Origin: Candidatus Thorarchaeota archaeon
Lineage (GTDB): Archaea > Asgardarchaeota > Thorarchaeia > Thorarchaeales > Thorarchaeaceae
Length of the DNA stretch: 32,895 nucleotides
Direction: 5' to 3'
NCBI GenBank assembly: GCA_016840385.1
Contig: JAEOSL010000026.1
Span: forward strand, 1-32,895
The position numbers and the translations under genes were made by a program. Every line of letters starts with the position of its first letter. Position 1 is the first letter of the stretch. Below the pieces are notes generated by a model. The model was not told the origin of the DNA and did no database searches. It worked only from the letters and a program-made list of their open reading frames with translations. This document shows positions 15,937 to 23,105 of the stretch, piece after piece.

Positions 15937-16095
15937 CCCGATGTATAAGGAGTTTGGTTTCAGCGGCTAGCGAAGACTCGAAGAGAAAAGCAGATATTGA
16001 TATTGTTTAGCGAGCACTATTAGTGAAGAAAAAGTTTCATTCAAAAAGTTGTCACACGAACTATTCATCACGAATCCAAGACTGGAGTTAACATA

Positions 16096-16527
16096 ATGAG
16101 TGAGAAGAAAGCGAAGCTTGTCAACCTTGTAGCTGAACACAATGTCAGTGCTATTGCTACTCTAAGTGAGAAGCTTGGAATTGAACCCGAAAACGTAATT
16201 GAATTGATCAAAGAACTGATTTTCGATGGAAAACTTCAGGGGACAATAACAGAAGATGAAAAGAGATTCTTTAGAAGTGACGCGAAGGTTTCAGATGCTC
16301 CAGTTATTGAAAGAGAAGATACAATACCAGAATTCTTGAGCTACAATACAAGGCCAGGATATGTTATCGCCCTCATTGGTGCAATAATTCTAGTTGGTGG
16401 TGGATTGGTCAGTGTTAATGCAGCGGATGCAGCTGAGCAGAATTTTGCTGCGGGACTCTTTCTACTTGGATTAGCGATTCTCTTTGCAGGTCTTTTCTAT
16501 GTAGCAAGACGTAATACTCCAGATTGA
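16096..16527 (+). CDS. PCI-like winged helix with two membrane helices
   Basis: 143 residues. The first 60 are a small helical/winged-helix domain (HNVSAIATLSEKLGIEPENVIELIKELIFDGKLQGTI in pattern: VSAIATLSEKLGIEPENV, then ELIKELIFDGKLQGTI) with the spacing of the PCI winged helix found in eukaryotic proteasome-lid, COP9 and eIF3 subunits. A 30-residue charged linker follows, then two hydrophobic helices (about 92-112 and 117-137) and a short basic tail. The winged helix would sit in the cytoplasm. PCI assignment is pattern-based; a generic DNA-binding HTH is the alternative. It is a single gene, divergent from the methyltransferase; no partner is adjacent. Confidence 0.6.
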   Translation: MSEKKAKLVNLVAEHNVSAIATLSEKLGIEPENVIELIKELIFDGKLQGTITEDEKRFFRSDAKVSDAPVIEREDTIPEFLSYNTRPGYVIALIGAIILVGGGLVSVNAADAAEQNFAAGLFLLGLAILFAGLFYVARRNTPD

Positions 16528-16600
16528 TGGGGAAATTATCACCCACAACGGATTGCTTAAGTAGAGGTCTTAATGGCCGAAGTCAAAGTGACCAGCCTTG

Positions 16601-17566
16601 ATGCAAGTAATATTCACTGATGTATTTATGTTAGCGATATTTGCGATAGCTGTTGGCGTTCTTTCTGCCATGATCGGAATTGGCGGAGGAACCGTAAATA
16701 CACCCTTACTTTTAATTCTCTTTGCTTTCACTGAACAGTCCGCACCAGCCACAGCGTTGGTTGGAGGTCTATTTGTATCAATAGCTGCATCGATTAGTTA
16801 CTGGAAACAACAACCTCGTCCGACTATTCCTAAGATTGGTCTTATGCTTGCTGTACTCACAGTACCCGGGTCACTATTTGGAGTGTTCTTACGAACATTA
16901 ATCACTGCTCCATATGTACTTCGATTGATTTTTGGAATCTCACTAATGCCAGTTGCCATCAAAATGCTCTTTGCAGCAAAACGTGGTAAAAGCGATCTCG
17001 CTTCAGAATTAGCAAATTGGGATATGTCACAAATAACAAGGCGTCAGATGGGAACTTCACTCTTTGGTGCCTTTCTTGGCGGAATCTCAGCCGGGCTCCT
17101 AGGACTTGGAGGTGGTGCTGTTATAGTTCCAGTTCTCTGTGTACTCATGGGACTTCCAATGCATGCTGCTGTAGCAACTAGTATGTTCACCATGATGTTC
17201 ACTGCAGCTGCAGGAACGACGTACAATATCATTTTGGGTTCAATAAATCTCTCTTTTGCATTGGCGCTTGGAGTAGGAATGCTAGTTGGCGGTCAAATTG
17301 GTGCTCGGTTGGCTTCCAAGGTAAATGCAGTTCAATTGAAACAGATTTTCGGTCTCATCATTATACTACCTCTCATTTCAATGATGAAACTTGGTCAATT
17401 ATGGCTTGATCCCAATGGCACAAGAGGTGTTCTATCAACAACTGGGGATGTCATTATTTGGTTGGCGATCATTGTCCCAATAGGCTTACTTCGATTGTAT
17501 CAAATACGAAAGCAACAATCTTCAGATGAACTTGAAGAACCGGATGATATACCAACAACGGAATAG
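16601..17566 (+). CDS. TSUP (TauE/SafE) family permease
   Basis: 321-residue membrane protein with eight or nine helices and the two TSUP repeats: AVGVLSAMIGIGGGTVNTPLL near the N-terminus and FLGGISAGLLGLGGGAVIVPVL in the second half, each the hallmark GxxxGxxGxGGGxxxxP pattern (each quoted stretch is 20-22 residues; key feature is GIGGG/GLGGG before P). The family exports or imports sulfite, sulfoacetate and related organosulfur anions. The tail is acidic. Start taken as ATG 16601 rather than the TTG just before. No sulfur-metabolism gene is adjacent, so the substrate is open. Confidence 0.88.
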   Translation: MQVIFTDVFMLAIFAIAVGVLSAMIGIGGGTVNTPLLLILFAFTEQSAPATALVGGLFVSIAASISYWKQQPRPTIPKIGLMLAVLTVPGSLFGVFLRTLITAPYVLRLIFGISLMPVAIKMLFAAKRGKSDLASELANWDMSQITRRQMGTSLFGAFLGGISAGLLGLGGGAVIVPVLCVLMGLPMHAAVATSMFTMMFTAAAGTTYNIILGSINLSFALALGVGMLVGGQIGARLASKVNAVQLKQIFGLIIILPLISMMKLGQLWLDPNGTRGVLSTTGDVIIWLAIIVPIGLLRLYQIRKQQSSDELEEPDDIPTTE

Positions 17567-17660
17567 CAGGATATCAGAAGCGAAGTACACCATTGATACT
17601 GAAGGAACTCCCCGTTTATTAGGAGGTTTAGCTATTCATCTAGTTCAGAGAGTATGATGG

Positions 17661-18437
17661 GTGAATACATTGTCAAAATATTGTCTCGAAGGTAAGGTTG
17701 TAATTATCACTGGAGCCTCACAAGGTTTAGGTGAACAATTTGCTCACGGATTTGCTGAATCTGGAGCTCATGTAGTACTAGCTGCAAGAAACAAGGAACG
17801 GTTAGACGAAATTGCGGCGGAATTAATATCAAAGTATAATGCTAAAGCAATTGTAGTTCGTACTGATGTTGGAAAAGAGAAAGAAATTATCAATCTCGTA
17901 GAGCGGACCGTGAAAGGGTTTGGAACTGTTGATGTTTTGGTTAACAATGCTGGTATGTACATCGTAAAACCGCTAATTGAACAGACCCTTGAAGATTGGG
18001 AAACTGTGATGAATGTAAATCTAACTTCTGCTTTCGTAGCTACTCGAGAAGTTGCAAAAGTAATGATACCAAAGAAGTCAGGAGTAATCATCAACATCGC
18101 ATCGACTTTTGGTTTTGGTGGGACTGTGTTCCCCGAAGTGAGCTACTACGTATCAAAGGGTGGATTGGTCATAATGACTAAAGCATTAGCAGTTGAATTA
18201 GGAAAAGAGAATATCCGTGTCAATGCTATTGCACCAGGTTTCTTCCCAACACCGATGTCTGCAGCGGTATTCGAGGATGAGAAGCTTCGAAAGAAAATGG
18301 TAGATCCGAGAACTGCACTCCCAATGTATGCAGAAAATGAATGGATTAGGGGTGCCGCATGTTTCCTAGCTAGTGATGATGCTCGTTATATCACTGGCCA
18401 TACACTAGCCGTTGATGGCGGTTGGCTTGCATTCTAA
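17661..18437 (+). CDS. SDR family NAD(P)-dependent oxidoreductase
   Basis: 258-residue classical short-chain dehydrogenase. Visible: TGASQGLG cofactor loop (residues 17-24), NNAGMY, the catalytic Ser in INIASTFGFGG, YYVSKGG (YxxxK) and the C-terminal TGHTLAVDGGWLAF. The residue after the second strand is Arg (AARNKERL), which favours NADP(H). Close in pattern to gluconate 5-dehydrogenase/3-oxoacyl-ACP reductase-like members, so a sugar, polyol or acyl substrate is possible. The start is GTG 17661 or TTG 17670, the latter with GGGTGA just ahead. It is convergent with the ten-helix repeat gene and separated from it by a hairpin. Confidence 0.9.
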   Translation: MNTLSKYCLEGKVVIITGASQGLGEQFAHGFAESGAHVVLAARNKERLDEIAAELISKYNAKAIVVRTDVGKEKEIINLVERTVKGFGTVDVLVNNAGMYIVKPLIEQTLEDWETVMNVNLTSAFVATREVAKVMIPKKSGVIINIASTFGFGGTVFPEVSYYVSKGGLVIMTKALAVELGKENIRVNAIAPGFFPTPMSAAVFEDEKLRKKMVDPRTALPMYAENEWIRGAACFLASDDARYITGHTLAVDGGWLAF

Positions 18438-18457
18438 TTTTGGAAAAAGAAATAGAA

Positions 18458-18491
18458 GGAAGGTAGGAAAAATCTACCTTCCATTATTTTT
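18458..18491. terminator. Bidirectional hairpin terminator (9-bp stem, 7-nt loop)
   Basis: GGAAGGTAG (18458-18466) pairs perfectly with CTACCTTCC (18474-18482) around a 7-nt loop. The plus side continues ATTATTTTT; the minus side is likewise T-rich (complement of GGAAAAAGAAATAG). It lies between the convergent SDR and repeat-protein genes. Confidence 0.65.
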
Positions 18492-18497
18492 CAGGAT

Positions 18498-19601
18498 TTA
18501 ATCCTTCCAGTCCATTGCTTCGAAGTCACGGATCGACTTCCACTGTGAGCCAGCGGCAATACCAGCCATGATAAGAAGCGAAACAAGGAACACTGCAAAG
18601 TTCTGGTAATTATTGAACGCATCCGCAAAGAACCAGAACCAAACTGTTAGGATGATGACCCATGCGAAGGCTAATCCGATTGAGAACCAACTTTCAGGTC
18701 CTTCACCTCTCTTTCGAGCCCAGGGTAGCCATGCAGCCATTACAATTCCACAGAAGATTGCAAATGATAGTAAAACCGCTGCAACATTCTGATTTGCTGA
18801 ATATGCGTCAGCCATGAACCATAACCAGATTGCAAGGAACGCAAGCCAAGCCCAGAAGATTCCCAAAGTTGCTTTGGGTCTGTTTCCAACAGAAACAGAT
18901 TCATTCACTGAAATCTGCATCTTCCCGAACCAGGGGGAAATAACAATCAATGTCATCACCAGGAAAGATCCAAGTATGATTGCTAAGTTCTGGTAGAAGG
19001 TAATCGCGTAGATAGTTGCTGAAAAGTTGTTTGAAAATGGTAACCAAAGTACCATGAACAACAACCACATTATTCCACCGAATGCACTAATTCTAGCTCC
19101 ACCTTCGTCACCATGTCCGGGTATGTGAATCATAGCGTTGAGTAATCCTACAACAAGTAATGATGCTAGTCCTATACCTATGTTCTCATAGAATCCAAAT
19201 CCGATTGCAAAAAATACTATCCAGATTATGAGGAATACTAGCCAAGCAACTCCACTGAGTGCACTGGTCATTGTCCTCCAACCTTCATGGGAAGGTATCC
19301 AGAGAATAGCATTGAGCGCGCCTATAATCAAAAATGCTACAAAAACAACTGCAACATTTTCAAAGATACCAAATCCACTTGCAAAGAAGAATAGCCAAAC
19401 GATGGTAAATGCCATCCAAGCAATAAAGCTCATTATTGTTCCATATTCTTTGCCCGTGGTTCGTCTTCGTCCTCCGCGAGATCTTCGTTTCCGCTTAATT
19501 TCGACCTCAATGTCGAAGTCTTCCTGTTCAACTTCTTCAACAATCTCATCGATTTCGTCTGTCAAGTCGTCAGGAGTTTCATTATCGTCAATAGGTTTCA
19601 T
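18498..19601 (-). CDS. Ten-helix membrane protein built of five two-helix repeats
   Basis: 367 residues, no family recognised. The first 40 residues are acidic (DEIDEIVEEVEQEDFDIEVE), then a basic KRKRRSRGGRRR segment, then five copies of a two-helix module, for example AWMAFTIVWLFFFASGFG, AWLVFLIIWIVFFAIGFG, MWLLFMVLWLPFSNNF, AWLAFLAIWLWFMADAYS and AWVIILTVWFWFFADAFN, each followed by (Q/E)N(I/V/F/L)A and a second helix. The start is ATG 19601, with GAGG 9 bases upstream, rather than an upstream ATG at 19655 that lacks one. The promoter carries the composite element also found at the MFS gene. Likely a membrane scaffold or sensor; function unknown. Confidence 0.75.
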   Translation of the reverse strand: MKPIDDNETPDDLTDEIDEIVEEVEQEDFDIEVEIKRKRRSRGGRRRTTGKEYGTIMSFIAWMAFTIVWLFFFASGFGIFENVAVVFVAFLIIGALNAILWIPSHEGWRTMTSALSGVAWLVFLIIWIVFFAIGFGFYENIGIGLASLLVVGLLNAMIHIPGHGDEGGARISAFGGIMWLLFMVLWLPFSNNFSATIYAITFYQNLAIILGSFLVMTLIVISPWFGKMQISVNESVSVGNRPKATLGIFWAWLAFLAIWLWFMADAYSANQNVAAVLLSFAIFCGIVMAAWLPWARKRGEGPESWFSIGLAFAWVIILTVWFWFFADAFNNYQNFAVFLVSLLIMAGIAAGSQWKSIRDFEAMDWKD

Positions 19602-19693
19602 TCTTTCAAACCTCAAATCCAACGCAAACTTGTGAAGGGTGGGTCCCTTATGCATATTGCGCTGTATTTCTAATTTCTAGCTACAATTTCTAA

Positions 19694-19699
19694 TATATA
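19694..19699 (-). promoter_or_regulatory. TATA box of the ten-helix repeat gene
   Basis: TATATA within TTATATATTA on the minus strand. It lies a few bases downstream of the composite element, and transcription would start near 19670. Confidence 0.45.
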
Positions 19700-19705
19700 A
19701 AGCAG

Positions 19706-19755
19706 GGGCACAAATGAGGGTCACAACATGTTACTATCTAGATAACAATAGTTAA
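19706..19755 (-). promoter_or_regulatory. Composite upstream element, copy 2
   Basis: Plus-strand blocks GGGCACAA (19706-19713), 5 bp, GGTCACAA (19719-19726), 3 bp, GTTACTAT (19730-19737), 5 bp, TAACAATAGTTAA (19743-19755), matching 8871-8919 in order and spacing. It lies between divergent genes and could serve both, but copy 1 has only a minus-strand target. Confidence 0.6.
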
Positions 19756-19801
19756 ATATTAACTTATCGATTGACCACTATTCCATCAGGAGGAAAACGA
19801 C

Positions 19802-20275
19802 ATGACTGATGAAAAGATGACAGTAGAAGAATTCCACAAGAAGATGGCTGCTCAAAATAATAATGGGATATGGCCAACACTGGATAAAGAAAATCCAACC
19901 GATGATGAACTTGAACAAGCTATGCATATGGCGCATACTGCTAGGTATCACTGGAGTAAGATCGGTACAGTAGTAAATGCGGCAAGAGCAGAATACATGC
20001 TAGCTCGAATCTATGCCCATATGAAGAGAGGGGAGCCTGCATTATTTCATGCTAATCGAGGTCTCGAACTCTCGAAAGAAGCCGAAACAAAAAAAGAATG
20101 GAAAGATTGGGATATGCCCTTCATCTACGAAGCACTAGCTCGAGCCCATGTAGCAGCAGGTAACAAGAATGATTGTCAGGTGTACAAAGATCTAGCTCAG
20201 AAAGCTACCGATACAATTGAGGGTGAAGAAGACAAGAAGATCTGTCAAGGTGAATTAGACAAGTTTTCTTGCTAG
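19802..20275 (+). CDS. TPR-like helical protein
   Basis: 157-residue cytoplasmic protein made of helices. Residues 40-125 show helix pairs with TPR-like spacing: ARYHWSKIGTVVNAARAEYMLARIYAHMKRGEPALFHANRGLELS (key pattern A-YMLARIYAHMKRGEPAL) and PFIYEALARAHVAAGNKNDCQVYKDLAQKA (EALARAHVAAG). There are at least two TPR units, so a protein-binding adaptor is likely. A strong AGGAGG stands before the ATG. It is divergent from the ten-helix repeat gene with the composite element between them. The partner is unknown; its position before a PhzF-family gene does not explain its job. Confidence 0.75.
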   Translation: MTDEKMTVEEFHKKMAAQNNNGIWPTLDKENPTDDELEQAMHMAHTARYHWSKIGTVVNAARAEYMLARIYAHMKRGEPALFHANRGLELSKEAETKKEWKDWDMPFIYEALARAHVAAGNKNDCQVYKDLAQKATDTIEGEEDKKICQGELDKFSC

Positions 20276-20335
20276 CAATCTAACAATTTGCAGAGTTACT
20301 CTTCTTAATTAGAGACCAAATAGTAATAGTGAAAC

Positions 20336-21241
20336 ATGCGTTCCATTCCGTATGTTCAAACCAGCGTCTTCGTGGATGATAGACACTCTTTCGGGGGAAA
20401 TCAACTTGCAACGTACTGGGATGTTGAGTTGAATAAAGCAATCCCAACAGATATCATGCAAGGCATGACCCTTGAGATGAATTTCTCAGAGTCGACATTC
20501 GTTGAAAAGACTACAATGAAAGATTGCTCGTTCAAGATTCGGATTTTCACCCCAACAAGTGAGATACATTTTGCTGGACATCCGACTCTTGGTACATCAT
20601 TTGTTCTGAAACATAAGGGTCTCATTGAGCAATCCACAAGGAAAACAACTCTTGAATTGGGAGTTGGTCCAATACTAGTTGAGTATCTGGATTCAGGACT
20701 CATTCAGATGCAACAACCTCAACCAAAATTCCTTCAGACCCTTGATGAACCCACACTTGTTACTGAAGCGCTTGGACTAAATCCTGGAGACATTGATTCA
20801 GAATTTCCTAGTCAATGGGTATCCACTGGATTTCCATTTTTGATTGTTCCATTAAGAAACCTCGATGCGGTAGAGAGAGCGGTGCCAAATCCTCAACTGA
20901 TTATGAGTAATCTGAGGGACCACCTAAGTCAAGAGATTCTAATTTTTTCTGTTGAAGGAGTTCATGCAGATTCACATGTTCACTCAAGGATGTTTGCCCC
21001 GGGTGCAGGTGTTCTTGAAGATCCAGCAACTGGGAGTGCTGCAGGACCTCTTGGGGCTTATGTTGAGAAATACAAACTACTATCCGATCACTCAATAGGA
21101 GAGGAAATCAGAATCGAACAAGGATTCGAAATGAACAGACCAAGTCAACTAATTGCAAGGGTTCCCAATGAAGAGATGGACCAAGTTCTTGTGTCAGGCA
21201 ATACTCGGCTCACTGCTGAAGGAACTTTCTTCCTTCCATAA
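20336..21241 (+). CDS. PhzF family isomerase/epimerase-like protein
   Basis: 301-residue protein of the PhzF (diaminopimelate epimerase fold) family. Visible marks: VFVDDRHSFGGNQLATY near the N-terminus, MNFSESTFVEK with the conserved active-site Glu, FTPTSEIHFAGHPTLGTSF and, in the second half, FAPGAGVLEDPATGSAAGPL, all family signatures. PhzF proper isomerises a phenazine precursor, but most members have unknown substrates and no phenazine genes are present here. Length is normal and both half-domains are complete. It starts 60 bp after the TPR-like gene with no obvious Shine-Dalgarno. Confidence 0.92.
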   Translation: MRSIPYVQTSVFVDDRHSFGGNQLATYWDVELNKAIPTDIMQGMTLEMNFSESTFVEKTTMKDCSFKIRIFTPTSEIHFAGHPTLGTSFVLKHKGLIEQSTRKTTLELGVGPILVEYLDSGLIQMQQPQPKFLQTLDEPTLVTEALGLNPGDIDSEFPSQWVSTGFPFLIVPLRNLDAVERAVPNPQLIMSNLRDHLSQEILIFSVEGVHADSHVHSRMFAPGAGVLEDPATGSAAGPLGAYVEKYKLLSDHSIGEEIRIEQGFEMNRPSQLIARVPNEEMDQVLVSGNTRLTAEGTFFLP

Positions 21242-21339
21242 TTGTGAATATACACTAAATGAATCTCCAACATTGATTTCGTATCGCAGAAATACCTTCA
21301 TATGTTAGTTTAATAAAATTCCCTTCGGAGCTAAGTTAA

Positions 21340-21861
21340 TTGAGTATACGAAGTCCAGTTTTCAAAACAGTCCTTATAGGTGAGGGTGGAGTTGGAAAGA
21401 CATCACTGGCAATTCGATATACAGAAGACCGTTTTGATCAGCGGATGAAAATGACAATAGGAGTCAATTTTGCTACAAAGAAGGTCAACGTGTCAGGCAA
21501 GGAGATCACTTTACTTTTGTGGGATCTTGGAGGACAGCCCCGATTTCAGGATGTCGTGATGGATTACTTCAAGGGTTCTAAACTCGCTATTGCTGTATAT
21601 GAAATCAGCCGCCCATTCACTCTGTTTAGATTGGATGATTGGATAAGCAAGTTACACAACAGTGTTCCCGAGTGTGATATCTTCCTAGTTGGCAACAAGA
21701 TTGATGAACGAATCGAGGGGATGGGAGTCACACCTGAAGAAGCTAAAGAATTTGCAGCAAAATACGATGCGCAAACTTTCGAAGTATCAGCAAAATCAGG
21801 AATAAATGTAAACGATATGTTTGAAGTTGCTGCACAGCACCTTGTTTCCAAGCACGGTTAG
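21340..21861 (+). CDS. Ras/Rab-like small GTPase
   Basis: 173-residue single-domain GTPase. G1 GEGGVGKTS (residues 14-22), the switch I Thr in MTIGVNF, G3 WDLGGQPRF, G4 NKID and G5 SAKSG are all present. The DLGGQ version of G3 leans to the Asgard and Arf/Gtr-like variants rather than classic DTAGQ. There is no C-terminal Cys, so no prenyl anchor. The start is TTG 21340 with GGAG about 10 bases upstream. Roughly 320 bp downstream on the same strand is a longin/roadblock-like protein, a fold that often binds or regulates such GTPases. Abundant small GTPases of this kind are typical of Asgard archaea. Confidence 0.93.
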   Translation: MSIRSPVFKTVLIGEGGVGKTSLAIRYTEDRFDQRMKMTIGVNFATKKVNVSGKEITLLLWDLGGQPRFQDVVMDYFKGSKLAIAVYEISRPFTLFRLDDWISKLHNSVPECDIFLVGNKIDERIEGMGVTPEEAKEFAAKYDAQTFEVSAKSGINVNDMFEVAAQHLVSKHG

Positions 21862-22184
21862 AGTATGTTCACGCATTTTGATGAGTTTGTTGGTAGGAAA
21901 TATGATTAAATATTAGATTTCGTAATATTCGTTAGACCAGAACGACGGAAACCTAGGATTTCAAATTTTCAAGTTCGAGATGTGATGCTGCCGTATGTGC
22001 AACCGACAAAGCAACAGGATACTTTGAGTCATTCTAGGATTTTGTCAGAATAGTCTAAGCAATGGAACATAATGCATGCTACGAAATATGTGTATACTAT
22101 TGTATTGCCTTCACGCTGAAACCAACACAGAACGCGCTCTGAGTACATATCAAATGCATATTGCATGTACGGGGATCATAAACG
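21862..22184. other. 323-bp gene-free stretch between GTPase and longin-like gene
   Basis: Short open frames only; one plus-strand frame from 22076 has no protein-like composition. AT-rich TATA-like runs occur near 21900-21915. I see no tRNA fold, strong hairpin or repeat here. Confidence 0.4.
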
Positions 22185-22538
22185 GTGTATGGAATCTGCC
22201 TTATCAACGAAGCTGGCGAAACTGTTGCCTCAATAGGTTGGGAAAACCTACAAGGCGATTCAGCACTCTTAGGTGGTTTTGTATCAGCACTCCAGATGTT
22301 CATTAAGAAGATTTCAGGTACCGAGATTACTCAACTCCAGTTTGGTGAATGGAAATTACTGATTGGAAAAGCAGGTGAGTACCATGTAGTAACTCTCCAT
22401 GCTAACGATGATACTAACGCAACAAAGTACAATGAAGAGGTCATCAAATTTGTTCTAGCGCATGATGATAACATCGACGATGGCGTTCTTGGTTTAATCA
22501 ATGAACTTGTCATAGGAGAAACAAGTAAGAACAACTAA
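22185..22538 (+). CDS. Longin/roadblock-like domain protein
   Basis: 117 residues, a single alpha/beta domain: a first strand pair YGICLINEAGETVASIGW, a helix with GDSALLGGFVSALQMFIKKI, a strand run ITQLQFGEWKLLIGKAGEYHVVTLHA (pattern LQFGEWKLLIG then YHVVTLHA) and a last helix pair with NEEVIKFVLAHDD. That order is the small longin/roadblock type seen in archaea, where such domains pair with small GTPases. The GTG start at 22185 has GGGG 10 bases before it and an in-frame TAA only two codons upstream, so the start cannot lie farther back. It follows the GTPase gene on the same strand. Domain call is from pattern; partner call is inference. Confidence 0.65.
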   Translation: MYGICLINEAGETVASIGWENLQGDSALLGGFVSALQMFIKKISGTEITQLQFGEWKLLIGKAGEYHVVTLHANDDTNATKYNEEVIKFVLAHDDNIDDGVLGLINELVIGETSKNN

Positions 22539-22597
22539 TGTTTCATGATCCGTTGGTTCTCTAACAATCCTTATTCTGTGGAATTGCAGAAATTTGG

Positions 22598-23032
22598 TTA
22601 TGCTAGTCGTTTCCTGAAGAAAACCTCTCCGATTCCACCTTCGTTGAGACCTGAGATAATTCCACATTCTTCGAATCCAACAGCTCGATGCCACGCTTGA
22701 GGTTCTGGTTCGTTTGCTTGAAACGAACTCATCAATACATCATGTCCATGAGATCGTAAGTGGTCTTCCAAAAAGTCCAACATTTTCCTACCAATACCCT
22801 CGCTCTGATATCCCTCCATGACAAAGATAAGTCCAATATATGGTACAGTTGACCAGAGATACTCTAAGCGTATGTAACCAATAAGCTGGCCATCAAGCTC
22901 AACTACAATACACTCATCACTGACGATCTTATTTCGAACCACTTTCTCAGTTACATGTATATCCCCAACTACACACCACTCAAGGTCTTCAGGACCAGCA
23001 AACCTGACTAAAGCTCTTTCATTGATACCCAT
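22598..23032 (-). CDS. GNAT family N-acetyltransferase
   Basis: 144-residue acetyl-CoA-dependent transferase. The core is visible: CIVVELDGQLIGYIRLEYL (strands 2-3), then YIGLIFVMEGYQSEGIGRKML with the acetyl-CoA-binding Q-S-E-G-I-G loop, MSSFQANEPEPQAWHRAVGFEECG (the usual N-x-x-A-x-x-x-y-x-x-x-GF motif) and a final strand. Length is that of a minimal GNAT. Substrate unknown; small-molecule or protein amines are equally possible. It is transcribed in the same direction as the copper ATPase and starts 73 bp after it, so read-through is possible; it converges on the longin-like gene. Confidence 0.9.
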   Translation of the reverse strand: MGINERALVRFAGPEDLEWCVVGDIHVTEKVVRNKIVSDECIVVELDGQLIGYIRLEYLWSTVPYIGLIFVMEGYQSEGIGRKMLDFLEDHLRSHGHDVLMSSFQANEPEPQAWHRAVGFEECGIISGLNEGGIGEVFFRKRLA

Positions 23033-23105
23033 CGCAATACACTTCCCTTAGATAATTGCAGAACTTCCTCAAGAAAGTTTTGCAAAAATGAATCCCATCA
23101 CGATA

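Noticed and set aside
22076..22306. 76-codon plus-strand frame overlapping the longin-like gene start
   Set aside because: Composition is not protein-like and the overlapping frame with a ribosome site explains the region better.
23062..23079. Hairpin between the copper ATPase and GNAT genes
   Set aside because: 7-bp stem with one G-T pair and no T-run after it; too weak to call a terminator.
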